Shown piece by piece: positions 1 to 7,342 of a stretch of DNA of 11,186 bases (position 1 is the first letter of the stretch; each line of letters begins with the position of its first letter). Source of the stretch: Jimgerdemannia flammicorona (Eukaryota > Mucoromycota > Endogonomycetes > Endogonales > Endogonaceae); the NCBI GenBank assembly GCA_003990745.1, contig RBNI01006570.1:1-11186 (forward strand). Direction: 5' to 3'. The notes under the pieces were generated by a model that saw only the letters and a program-made list of their open reading frames with translations, was not told where the DNA came from and ran no database searches. The translations under genes and the position numbers were made by a program.

Positions 1-1368
1 ATTTCACACTTACGCATATTCGGAAGCGAGGCATACGTTCTGGACAAAGGTGGCAACCGAGGCAAGTTCGAACCTAAGGCAGATAAGCATATATTCCTTG
101 GATACGATGGAGCGGGATACAGACTTTGGAACCCGCAGAAACGACGTATGATCATTTCACGCGACGTACAGTTCAAAGAGACTAAGCAGGAAATCTACGT
201 GGAAATTCCTATCTCAAATCCGATGGTGAATTCGATGGTACAGCCAGTGACATCTACGCCAACTACAAAGGCTAGCGGAACAACATCTACACCCGGAACG
301 TCACCGAAGACTACGCCAAAGACATCCTTGGGACCTACGCTAGCGAAAACGCAATCCATTCAAATGGAAATGAAGTTGCAAGAACCAAGGATAACGGAAA
401 TTACGGACGAGGATGACGAAGAGGATACCTTTCCGAAGGGTAAGAAGAAGCGCAAATCTGGGATGGATAACGAAATCCAAGCGGATCTGGGAAATTACTG
501 GAACCCACCCAAGTCATCTCGTCGCAAACAACATCACATGAATTACACCTGCGAATGCGCTTACATAGCAACGACTGGTGAGCCAGCACACTACGACGAG
601 GCCATTCACTCAAATGATAAGAAGGAGTGGAAAAAGGCTATGGACGAGGAGTATAACTCACTCATCGAAAATGACACGTGGGACTTGGTCCCTCTTCCGG
701 CATATCGACAAGCCATAGGATTCCAATGGGTGTATAAAATTAAACGCGATAGCAACGGCAACGTAGAATGGTATAAGGCTCGATTTGTAGCAAAGGGGTA
801 CTCGCAAGGCTACAGCGTAGACTATGACGAGACATTTTCCCCGGTATTTAAGTTGACTTCGCTTAGAATACTTCTTGTGATCGGAGCCAAGTATGACTAT
901 GAGATACATCAAATGGACGTTAAGACAGCCTTCCTAAATGGAGACGTGGATACCGAATTATACGTTCTTCAACCACAAGGATACGAACTATACGACAACG
1001 ACGGAAATGAGCTCGTATGTAAATTACGCAAAGGGCTCTACGGAATCAAGCAAGCGGCAAGGTTGTGGAATCGAAAGATCAATGGATATCTTCTAGACAA
1101 CGGATTCAAGCATTGTGAAGCCGATCCATGCATATACACCCGACATACATCCTCAGGAACGGTATACCTGGAAATTTGGGTTGACGATATTATTTTAGTC
1201 GGAACAGCAAGTGAAATCAATGACATAAAGGCTACACTACGCCAGGAATTCAAAATGATGGACTTAGGCGAAGCGTCCTATCTCCTTGGAATATCGATTA
1301 CATGTAACAGGCGCGAGCGCGCTATACACCTAACGCAAGCCACATACATTCGAAATATTCTCGAGTGA
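1..1368 (+). CDS. copia Pol: integrase C-terminus and reverse transcriptase (partial, ends at in-frame TGA)
   Basis: The frame is open from base 1, so the first Met (148) is internal and not the true start. Codons 1-65 match the conserved end of copia integrase (IFGSEAYV, then IFLGYD, GYRLW and IISRDVQF). A Ser/Thr/Pro-rich linker follows, then an acidic stretch and a basic cluster KGKKKRK (436-456) that could be a nuclear localisation signal. From about 590 to 1365 lies the RVT_2 reverse transcriptase, with QWVYKIKR, KARFVAKGYSQ, DYDETFSPV, QMDVKTAFLNG and KLRKGLYGIKQA. The catalytic box is WVDD (1177-1188) rather than YVDD, with both aspartates kept. The domain would make element cDNA in virus-like particles. 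The frame stops at TGA 1366-1368, where related proteins usually carry Arg, so CGA to TGA is the likely change. Reading resumes in the same frame immediately after it. Confidence 0.9.
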   Translation: MSHLRIFGSEAYVLDKGGNRGKFEPKADKHIFLGYDGAGYRLWNPQKRRMIISRDVQFKETKQEIYVEIPISNPMVNSMVQPVTSTPTTKASGTTSTPGTSPKTTPKTSLGPTLAKTQSIQMEMKLQEPRITEITDEDDEEDTFPKGKKKRKSGMDNEIQADLGNYWNPPKSSRRKQHHMNYTCECAYIATTGEPAHYDEAIHSNDKKEWKKAMDEEYNSLIENDTWDLVPLPAYRQAIGFQWVYKIKRDSNGNVEWYKARFVAKGYSQGYSVDYDETFSPVFKLTSLRILLVIGAKYDYEIHQMDVKTAFLNGDVDTELYVLQPQGYELYDNDGNELVCKLRKGLYGIKQAARLWNRKINGYLLDNGFKHCEADPCIYTRHTSSGTVYLEIWVDDIILVGTASEINDIKATLRQEFKMMDLGEASYLLGISITCNRRERAIHLTQATYIRNILE

Positions 1369-1374
1369 TTCGGG

Positions 1375-2157
1375 ATGAGTGAATGCAAACCAGTCGGGAC
1401 ACCTATGGAAACATTCGTGAAACTAAAGAAGTCTGACACTACTACGCCTGAGGGAAACGACATCCCCTATCGACAAGCCGTGGGATCCCTCATGTATCTT
1501 ATGCAAGGGACGAGACCTGATATCTCTTTTGCGATAAACAAAGCGGCGCAGTATTCTTCATGCTACGACAATAGCCATTGGACAGCAATCAAGCGAATTT
1601 TCAGATATATCAAAGGAACCGCGGACTATACGCTCAGTTTGGGCAGTGATAATGGGCAAAGCGGGAGTACTATATGCCTATTCGGTTCTTGTGATGCCGA
1701 TTGGGCCGGCGACTTAGATGACAGAAGGTCTACGACCGGATACATCTTTAAAGTAAACAACGGAGCCATTTCGTGGCAAATGCGTAAGCAACCTTCAGTG
1801 GCAACATCCTCTACGCAAGCGGAATATCAAGCATTGTCAACGGCAACAAAGGAGGCTATCTGGCTTCGAGAACTGTTAAAGGAACTGGGATATGAACAAC
1901 GGCACTCTATGCTACTCCAGCAAGATAACCAATCAACGATTGCTTTGGCGAAGAACCCTATACATCATGCCAGAACGAAACACATTGACATACAGTATCA
2001 TTTTATACGTGAATGCGTGGAAAACGGCACTATACACCTTGAATACACCCCAACAGAATATATGACGGTGGATTCATTGACTAAAGCCCTTTCAAAGGCA
2101 AAGTTTGACTTATGCGTGCAAGGAATGGGTATTACGGGACTCTACACTGGTAATTAA
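1375..2157 (+). CDS. copia Pol: RT end and RNase H domain (same frame, after the TGA)
   Basis: This is the continuation of the copia polyprotein and not a separate gene. The Met at 1375 is an internal residue of the conserved FGM..CKPV.TPM segment that closes copia RT. Next come the RT thumb/connection segment (YRQAVGSLMYL, RPDISFA) and RNase H, which degrades the RNA strand of the RNA:DNA hybrid. Its hallmark blocks are intact: CDADWAGDLDDRRSTTGY, SSTQAEYQAL, the DNQSTIALAKNP box and HHARTKHIDIQYHFIRE. The protein ends naturally at TAA 2155-2157, about 30 bp before the LTR, as is usual for copia elements. Nothing catalytic appears lost. Only the upstream TGA separates it from the RT half, so a single reversion or read-through would give a full-length Pol. 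Confidence 0.88.
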   Translation: MSECKPVGTPMETFVKLKKSDTTTPEGNDIPYRQAVGSLMYLMQGTRPDISFAINKAAQYSSCYDNSHWTAIKRIFRYIKGTADYTLSLGSDNGQSGSTICLFGSCDADWAGDLDDRRSTTGYIFKVNNGAISWQMRKQPSVATSSTQAEYQALSTATKEAIWLRELLKELGYEQRHSMLLQQDNQSTIALAKNPIHHARTKHIDIQYHFIRECVENGTIHLEYTPTEYMTVDSLTKALSKAKFDLCVQGMGITGLYTGN

Positions 2158-2167
2158 AGACAATTCG

Positions 2168-2188
2168 GGATAAGATAGGATAATAGGA
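2168..2188 (+). other. Polypurine tract of the copia element (candidate)
   Basis: This is a purine-rich run (about GGATAAGATAGGATAATAGGA) directly upstream of the proposed LTR start, the position from which plus-strand DNA synthesis is primed in LTR elements. It is interrupted by several T residues, so it is a weaker tract than that of element B. Confidence 0.5.
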
Positions 2189-2570
2189 TGACAGCAAGCT
2201 TCTTAACATTGATCGCTGCATTGCAGATTTCTACCAACATTGCTCATCTACGAATGTTCACATCTCTACTTTTCAATCTATTTTTCGAGCTTTAAGCAGG
2301 CAATTCGAATGTTTTTTGGTTTCTAGATAGCGGTCTGAACACTACAGCGAGATTTGCAGTGGTTATAGCTTAGTATTATAGTTTGGGAATTTTATTTTGC
2401 ATATCTCGTTGAGCGGGAGTATTGAAATATGTAGGTTACAACTCGATATATGGTGGCGCAGTATTCCTTGACTACGTCATCATGTAAACATCATTAATTG
2501 CGACGTGTAAAAGCACGTAAGAATTAGCAATAAACAGTTAGCTTCTCTCTCCAAACTTCCACATTCCACA
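2189..2570 (+). repeat. copia 3' LTR (about 382 bp)
   Basis: I take TG at 2189 (after the purine tract) and CA at 2569-2570 as the ends. Immediately downstream the sequence becomes gypsy RNase H coding, which fixes the right edge within a few bases. An AATAAA at 2529-2534 near the 3' end is a possible polyadenylation signal. No second LTR copy lies in the window, so the left boundary is inferred. The LTR holds no long reading frame. Confidence 0.65.
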
Positions 2571-2584
2571 ACATAAGTGCACAG

Positions 2585-2938
2585 GGACTAGGAGCAGTCC
2601 TAGCTCAAAAGAAAGACAAGAAAGAGTATGTCATTGCATATCTTAGCCATGGAACCTGAGGAGCTGAAAAAGAATATAAATCCTACAAGTTGGAATGTCT
2701 CGCAGTCATTTGGACCATGGAGAAGTTCTACTACTACCTGGCTGGAAGACACTTCACCATTCAGATGGACCACTCAGCTCTCACCTAGCTACTGACAACT
2801 GGACAACCCAAAAAAATCTATGCCAGATGAATAATGAAACTACAAGCCTATAATGTAACCATTGTGCACTGCCCTGGAAGAACAAATTCCAATGCAGATA
2901 CTCTCTCACGGACACCCCAAAATACCTCCAACCAATAA
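2585..2938 (+). pseudogene. Element A RNase H domain (truncated, stops)
   Basis: The frame opens with GLGAVLAQKKDKKEYVIAYLSHGT, which is the second half of the first RNase H motif. The D of the preceding 'DAS' block would fall at the copia junction. There follow EYKSYKLECLAVIW (catalytic Glu kept), the FTIQMDHSALT strand (Asp kept) and VTIVHCPGRTNSNADTLSR (last Asp kept). In-frame stops interrupt at the positions of Arg, Trp or Gln in relatives, as C-to-T or G-to-A changes would produce. The domain is typical of gypsy Pol, where it removes the RNA template after reverse transcription. It cannot be expressed as it stands. The reading then shifts frame near 2940 into the tether and integrase. 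Confidence 0.85.
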
Positions 2939-2943
2939 ATCAA

Positions 2944-4135
2944 TTATGAATAAAGAGTTCTACTACAAAATCATCATATATCTGGGATAGCGAAAGATGC
3001 CCCAATATCTGGAAGAATGGACACAAATGATTATCAACAGGACATGGAAATAATTTGAAACCAATGGAGAAACACTAAGAAAAGGAAAACTACTAGTCAT
3101 ATCAGAACACAAGAAGGAGCAAGCAATGAAATCAGTATATGAACTCGGCCATCTAGGAGGAACCAATACATATGATAAGGCAAGAAGAATGATATGGTGG
3201 CCAGGAATGGAGGAAGATATCAGACAATTTGTCAAAATGTGTGACAAATGCCAGAAACAAAAACAAGACCAACGAAACCAAGCCCCAGGATCAGCACACA
3301 TAGAACTGATACCATTTGCCCACATAGCAATAGATGTAATTAGCCCCTACCCCTGACCTTGACTGGCAACTGATATATCATTGTCATCATAGACCTTTTT
3401 ACGAAATGGATAGAAGCAGAACCCCTCAAGGAAGCCAATGCATAGTTAATTACCAATTTCTTCCACAAAGAAATCATCTGCTGGTTCAAGACCCCAATGT
3501 AAGTAACTACAGACAGAGGAATGGAATTCATGAACCAGTTCTTTGAGATTCTCTACAAGAAGTACAAGATCCAGCACATTTGAACCACAGCCTACCACCC
3601 TTAAGAAAATGGACAAGCAGAAAGGACAAACAAGACCCTCAAGGATGTTATCGCCAAGATCTGTGATAACTATGAAAACTGGGATCACTATCTGCCAATA
3701 GCATTATCGGCCCTTCGGGATATTAGATCACAAAGTACCCATTTTACCCCTCAGGAAATACTGTTCAGAGAAGAAAGTTCTCAAGGAACCCTATTGTCTA
3801 ATGGAGATGCTGTATGGAAATGAGTAGACACGGAAATACAGAAACTGCACCAAATTAGGAAGAAGGCTGAGGATTATATAAACAAGGTGCAGACACTATA
3901 ATGGAATAATGTGGAAAATATTCACAAGCCTCTGGAGATTATCAAGATAGGAGACAAAGTCCTAATGTATCGGAACATAGTAGAAGCTTCATGGTCATGA
4001 AAGCTAGAGCCTAAGTGGGAAGGACCTTACCTTGTGTAAGATATAAAAGGGACTACCTTTTGGCTACAAAAACTCTCAGGCATAATCATCCCTACTACCA
4101 TTCACTGAAACTAACTCAAAAAGTATCATGACCAG
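2944..4135 (+). pseudogene. Element A integrase (H2C2, DDE core, GPY/F), frameshifted
   Basis: The frame from about 2944 carries the H2C2 zinc region: ELGHLGG, then MIWWPGM and CDKCQ. The first His is apparently replaced by Tyr (VYELGH, where relatives have VHELGH). The first catalytic Asp is in IAIDVISPYP (3333-3335). A frame change near 3357-3361 moves into the next part: IIVIIDLFTKW, second Asp in TTDRGMEF (3512-3514), third acid Glu in NGQAERTN (3620-3622). This gives exactly 35 residues between second D and E, and all three acids survive. A GPY/F module (KWEGPYLV, about 4015-4038) closes the protein. Stops replace Gln, Arg or Trp codons throughout. The enzyme would insert element cDNA into the chromosome, but this copy is not expressible. 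Confidence 0.87.
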
Positions 4136-4172
4136 TCAATGAAGTAATGCTGCTGCCCTCAAGATCACTAGC

Positions 4173-4652
4173 ATGGCCCAGTGAGCTATAGAAAGACAGT
4201 GGTATTCTACTGAGCCACCAATGATGGAGGAATCCTTTGACAGCATCCAGAGTATAGTGTAGACATACTTATCATAGATCTCATATTTCAAGGCCTATCA
4301 GAACCGAACCAAGTTCCAGAAATACTTCAAGTTGGGACAGCTACTGAATTCAAAACCAAAGATGGGAAAAGAAGACTGGATCAAGGAATGTCAGCTCTCC
4401 TACATTCAAATTACAATTGCAAAAAGAGTACACAAGTTATTCAAGGATGATAAAACAGCCTTAGCCCACTTCCAGGAAGTAACTCCAGAAGACTTCAGAT
4501 ACATCAGAAGACAATACTGGAAGAACATAATGATACAAATCATGTAGTACAAGGAGATACAAATTGTAGAAGCCTGGGAATTCAAGTGAATAGGATGCTC
4601 CGAAGATAAATCACCTATTCAGGAGGAAGATATGATGGCTGATCCAAATTAG
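4173..4652 (+). pseudogene. Element A: unrecognised decayed reading frame after integrase (about 160 codons)
   Basis: I do not recognise this product. Reading from ATG 4173 to TAG 4650-4652 gives about 160 codons in one frame, with a few internal stops that all look like Gln, Arg or Trp codons changed by transitions. The frame differs from that of the integrase C-terminus. The longest unbroken part, 4321-4544, is charged and aromatic (YFKLGQLLNSKPKMGKEDW, KLFKDDKTALAHFQEV, PEDFRYIRRQYWKN) with no signal peptide or membrane segment. It runs into a purine-rich tract (4621-4630), so it occupies the whole interval between pol and the 3' LTR. It could be a third reading frame of the element, a captured fragment, or the tail of the polyprotein after a frameshift. 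No chromodomain is visible. Confidence 0.5.
4621..4630 (+). other. Polypurine tract of element A (candidate)
   Basis: AGGAGGAAGA followed by TATGATGG parallels the junction in element B (AGGGAGGGA then TATAAT). This suggests the 3' LTR of A begins at about 4631. Confidence 0.45.
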
Positions 4653-5090
4653 TAACATGAAACAGAGAAATTAGACATTTGATCGTGGTACCTGAATCCA
4701 ATTCCCAATATAGTTTAGCCTTATAAATAGCAGTCATATTCTGCAAAGTATAGAAACTTTAACATTTACAAAGATTTAGGAGATATTAGAATGTTTGCAA
4801 TTAGTGAAATCCTAGCAAATGTTAAAAGATCTGATACTTACAGAAAATGACTCACTACTTAGCCACCTTATAGCTAGCAAACTTGTATAAATAACCCAGT
4901 ATCTTTGAGTGAATAAACCTCAGATCAAAATAGTTCAAGTAAAGAGAAAGCAAAGGAACTAGTAAGCCTGCGGGCAGATACACTTCGAACTCACTCATCC
5001 CTACACCTCAAGGACTCCGTAGAGTCAAAGAAGAGCAAGTTTTCAAGATATAGAAATCTGATATACTTCAAAGGTTAAGCATCTGCTACA
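4631..5090 (+). repeat. Element A 3' LTR (approximate, about 460 bp)
   Basis: The region is non-coding and AT-rich, between the purine tract and the minisatellite. It contains TATAAATA (4886-4893) and, 26 bp further on, TGAATAAACCTCAGA (4910-4924). Element B's 5' LTR has the same pair at 25 bp spacing, with 14 of 15 bases of the second motif identical. The length is close to B's 452-bp LTR. The right end, ...GCTACA at 5090, is chosen because it ends in CA before the AT-rich spacer. The left end lacks a clear TG, so both boundaries are provisional. Confidence 0.5.
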
Positions 5091-5132
5091 TTATAATATA
5101 CATATCTAATATATGAGCATATAGGGGATTTG

Positions 5133-5370
5133 AATTAGAGGATTCAGATTGAAGGATTCAGATTAAATAATTTGGATTAAATAATTCAGATTAAGTAATT
5201 CAGATTGAGTAATTCAGATTAAATAATTTAGATTAAATGATTCAGATTGAGTAATCTAGATTGAGTGATTTGAATTGAGTAATTTAGATTGAGTAGTTTG
5301 GATTGAGTGGTTTGAATTGAGTAGTTCAGATTGAGTGATTTGGATTGAGTAATTCAGATTAGATGATTTA
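5133..5370 (+). repeat. 14-bp minisatellite, 17 full copies (consensus GATTGAGTAATTCA)
   Basis: Splitting from 5133 gives 17 consecutive units of exactly 14 bp with no insertions or deletions. Examples are GATTGAGTAATTCA (5203-5216 and 5343-5356), GATTAAATAATTTG (5161-5174) and GATTGAGTGATTTG (5259-5272, 5329-5342). Variation is almost wholly A/G or C/T at fixed positions. A partial 18th unit (GATTATAT) runs into the LTR of element B at 5376. Leftward, 5091-5132 is AT-rich with only a hint of an eroded unit. Units containing GAGT cluster to the right and AAAT to the left, which suggests local expansion from variant units. No coding role is apparent. Confidence 0.93.
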
Positions 5371-5375
5371 GATTA

Positions 5376-5827
5376 TATAACAATTTCACAGTCATATTTA
5401 GTCTTAGTACATTTTCATGCCTTTTAGTTAGTCTTTTCTTGTTATTTATTGAACATTTTACCATGTTCCATCACCTTCTACTTACTTAGAAACCTTCTCT
5501 TGGTGCCCAGATACCACCAGAACATTCTTATCTTTCCTTGGTACCAAGCATCTTGTCTTAGCTAGTTATGGAACCTTTCAGAACATTGTAGAATAGTATT
5601 AGTCAGCTTGCCAAGAATCTATTTCTTAGCATTTCTCTTTCTTTCCAAGATCCTTCCAGATCTTTCTTTTAGATCATGTATAAATATCCTTATTCTCTAT
5701 CTGAATAAAGCTCAGAATATTTTCTCCCAAAAATCCTTAAACCTTTAAGTATCTCTTCAAGCTACTTTAGGCCAACTAGAACTTCCAGATTTAGCCACTT
5801 CCTCTTAATGAAACTAGAACCATTACA
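5376..5827 (+). repeat. Element B 5' LTR (452 bp)
   Basis: The left edge is set by the start of similarity to the 3' copy at 11057 and by the polypurine tract preceding that copy. The right edge is ATTACA (5822-5827), two bases before the primer binding site. ATTACA is the reverse complement of TGTAAT, so the expected left end is TGTAAT. The window has TATAAC here and TATAAT at the 3' copy, so both have A in place of the usual G. Starting at 5376 puts the LTR 5 bp from the last full minisatellite unit. Confidence 0.87.
5679..5716 (+). promoter_or_regulatory. LTR core promoter / polyadenylation region
   Basis: TATAAATA (5679-5686) followed 25 bp later by TGAATAAAGCTCAGA (5702-5716). The first is a TATA-box candidate about 300 bp into the LTR, and the second contains AATAAA and could mark the transcription start or poly(A) signal. 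The same pair, similarly spaced, occurs in element A (4886 and 4910), which supports function. Transcript ends are not known. Confidence 0.55.
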
Positions 5828-5829
5828 CT

Positions 5830-5845
5830 TGGTAGCAGTGGTATC
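5830..5845 (+). other. Primer binding site (candidate, TGGTAGCAGTGG...)
   Basis: TGGTAGCAGTGGTATC starts two bases after the LTR. TGG is the complement of the tRNA 3' CCA end, and the position is right for the site at which a tRNA primes minus-strand cDNA. The start resembles initiator-Met-type binding sites, but I cannot name the tRNA without the host's tRNA set. Confidence 0.6.
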
Positions 5846-5917
5846 ATTATATCTTACCTTATTAAGAAACCTCACACGAATTTGGAAACCAGTCACAACT
5901 AGTCACATGAACCCAAA

Positions 5918-6886
5918 ATGAGCTGCAAAGAGTCAGTCTACCAGCCAGACCCCTCTACTATAGAAGAAGCAGGAGAATTGCAGCTCAACATAGAAGATAT
6001 GATCAATGCTATGACTTACCAAATTCAAGAACTTCAAGCACAACTAGAACATCAGAAAACACAAACTATAGAAATATTATATTCTGCTATAGCACTAGTC
6101 AGTTTTAAGCCACTCAAGCTAGATATCTTCAACAGCCATTGAGGAGGACTATTTACAGATATATGAACCTTCCAGTTGGACTAATACTTTGAACTTACAA
6201 GAATGGAAGATGACATGTAAGTCCAATTTGCCACCACACTTCTCTGAGGAAATGCAGCCATCTAGTGGTGCAATCATATCATAGTTACATCTGTACACTT
6301 ATATGAATGAATCAGAGATTGGAAAGCTTTCAAGAGAGCCCTTCACAAGCAGTTCAAGCCTGCTAATGCCACTAAGCTAGCCAGAGACAAGCTAGTGAAC
6401 ATCAAGCAACTCAAGTCTGTGTAAAGCTATAATGCATAATTCTTATCAATCCTACTCAAGCTACCAGCAGTATCTGAGGATGAAAAGATAGACCACTATG
6501 TCCAAGGTCTGAAGGGAAATACATGAGTCAAGGTTAAGCTAGAAGAGCCCAAAACTCTTGATAAAGCTATGAGAATCACTAATAGATTTGATGTCATCAC
6601 CTTTGGCAACTGCTTTGAACCAGAATGCCACAAGAAGAACCACTTTGAGAACCGCCACAGAAACCAACCAAGGACAGTTGGCCCAGTACCAATGGACTTG
6701 GATACTATGAATAAAAAGAACACCAAGCTCACCACTGAAGAAAAAGACTATCTGAAGAAATCCAGAGCCTGTTTCTTCTGTTGCCAAACAGGATACATTG
6801 CAACTAAATGTTCTAGGAAGACTAGTGAACCTTCAAGACCAGTCACCATGTTGTCCAAAGATATATCTATCAATCCCATCACCAGT
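5918..6886 (+). pseudogene. Element B Gag (capsid and zinc knuckle), with stops
   Basis: ATG 5918 is the first good start after the primer binding site and opens a Gln/Glu-rich, probably coiled-coil N-terminus (IQELQAQLEHQKTQTIEI). The retrotransposon Gag capsid core follows in the same frame: FQLD.YFELTRMEDD, VQFATTLL.GNAA, RDWKAFKRALHKQFKP, VQGLKGNT. A nucleocapsid knuckle lies at 6770-6811 with the layout C-x2-C-x4-Y-x4-C. The zinc-binding His is Tyr (TAC, probably from CAC). Stops (for example after GGLFTDI, TRMEDDM, ATTLL, HLYE, KSV) sit where relatives have Arg, Gln or Trp. Gag would form the cytoplasmic particle that packages the RNA. The next domain continues in the same frame, so Gag was part of a fused polyprotein. 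Confidence 0.85.
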
Positions 6887-7315
6887 CAACTTGAGCTTAA
6901 GGTTAAGAAGCTTCATTTGAAGGCCCAGGTCTCTCAATATTAAATAAAAGGAGTCATTGGTCTTGATCTACACTCAGTCAAACAAGTCACTATTTCAGCC
7001 AAGAGCCATACTCTAGTGTCTACTAGAATTGCAGTTCAATGCCCTGAAGGACATTATGCTAGAATTGCACCATAATTAGGACTCAGTGTCAAATATCATT
7101 TAGATATAGACACTGGTGTCATTGATCCAGACTTTCAAGGACAAGTTCAAGTCTTACTTGTCAACCAGAAGGATCAAGACTATACAGTTAAAGAAGGAGA
7201 CCAAGTCATGCAAATGATCTTAGAAAAAGCCAGTTAACTCAAGATTATAGAAGTCCAAGAACTCTCTGAAACCAAATGAGATCAAAAGGTTTTTGGCAGC
7301 ACTGATCAAGCAGTA
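6887..7315 (+). pseudogene. dUTPase domain of element B (trimeric dUTPase fold), decayed
   Basis: Between the zinc knuckle and the protease, in the same frame, lie all five motifs of the trimeric dUTPase family in order. Motif 1 is IGLDLHS (6956-6976). Motif 2 is RIAP*LGL (7061-7084, stop at 7073 where Arg is usual, Leu for the usual Ser). Motif 3 is GVIDPDFQGQV (7115-7147, catalytic Asp kept). Motif 4 is EGDQVMQMI (7193-7219). Motif 5 is *DQKVFGSTD (7277-7306, nucleotide-stacking Phe kept, the Arg a TGA). The KVKKLH start matches the first beta strand. The enzyme hydrolyses dUTP to dUMP and pyrophosphate. In a retroelement it would limit uracil incorporation into cDNA. Stops at 6941, 7073, 7235-7237 and 7277 make this copy inactive. 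Confidence 0.87.
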
Positions 7316-7342
7316 AGTTTTACTGAAAATTGAGCTCAAGCT

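Larger units (their letters stand above)
1..2570 (+). mobile_element. Ty1/copia LTR retrotransposon, 3' part (partial)
   Basis: The segment reads, in one frame, from the integrase C-terminal region through reverse transcriptase and RNase H, followed by a purine-rich tract and a TG...CA bounded 3' LTR. This domain order (integrase before RT) defines Ty1/copia rather than Ty3/gypsy. The 5' LTR, Gag, protease and integrase core lie to the left of the window. CpG is abundant, unlike the gypsy elements downstream, and only one stop breaks the frame, so it looks much younger. Directly after the LTR the sequence continues in the middle of a gypsy RNase H domain, which shows that copia inserted into element A. 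The predicted 5-bp target duplication would be ACATA (2571-2575), and it should recur to the left of the 5' LTR. Confidence 0.9.
2571..5090 (+). mobile_element. Ty3/gypsy element A, decayed 3' half with 3' LTR
   Basis: This is a relic that begins abruptly inside RNase H at the copia junction. It continues with a zinc-binding H2C2 region, integrase core, GPY/F module, an unrecognised reading frame and an LTR-like region. RNase H before integrase is the Ty3/gypsy order. Stops occur every few dozen codons and there are at least two frame changes. Its Gag, protease and RT should lie to the left of the copia element. It is a different family from element B, because the RNase H and integrase sequences differ clearly. 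I count roughly 17 CpG in 2.5 kb, so it is CpG-poor but less so than B. Confidence 0.85.

Noticed and set aside
401..1463. Several minus-strand open frames of 61-84 codons opposite the copia Pol
   Set aside because: They overlap strongly conserved RT and linker coding on the + strand, have no recognisable motifs, and are expected by chance in open coding sequence.
2158..2584. Host gene or RNA gene between copia and element A
   Set aside because: The interval is fully accounted for by the polypurine tract and 3' LTR. There is no long frame and no tRNA-like fold that I could recognise.
3322..3361. Intron explaining the frame change within the element A integrase
   Set aside because: The coding motifs on either side are nearly contiguous, leaving no room for an intron. 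A small indel is simpler.
2963..3688. Minus-strand open frames opposite the element A integrase
   Set aside because: They are shadows of the decayed integrase, with hydrophobic low-information translations and no domain.
4332..4547. Separate small gene starting at TTG 4332
   Set aside because: The frame continues upstream past an apparent Gln-to-stop change to ATG 4173 and downstream to 4652, so this is only the longest unbroken piece of a larger decayed frame.
5133..5370. CRISPR-like array
   Set aside because: The repeats are contiguous 14-mers without spacers, in a eukaryotic retrotransposon cluster. It is a minisatellite.
6496..6787. Two overlapping hydrophobic minus-strand frames that could look like membrane proteins
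   Set aside because: They lie opposite the Gag frame that contains the zinc knuckle. The hydrophobicity is the complement of Lys/Glu/Gln-rich coding.
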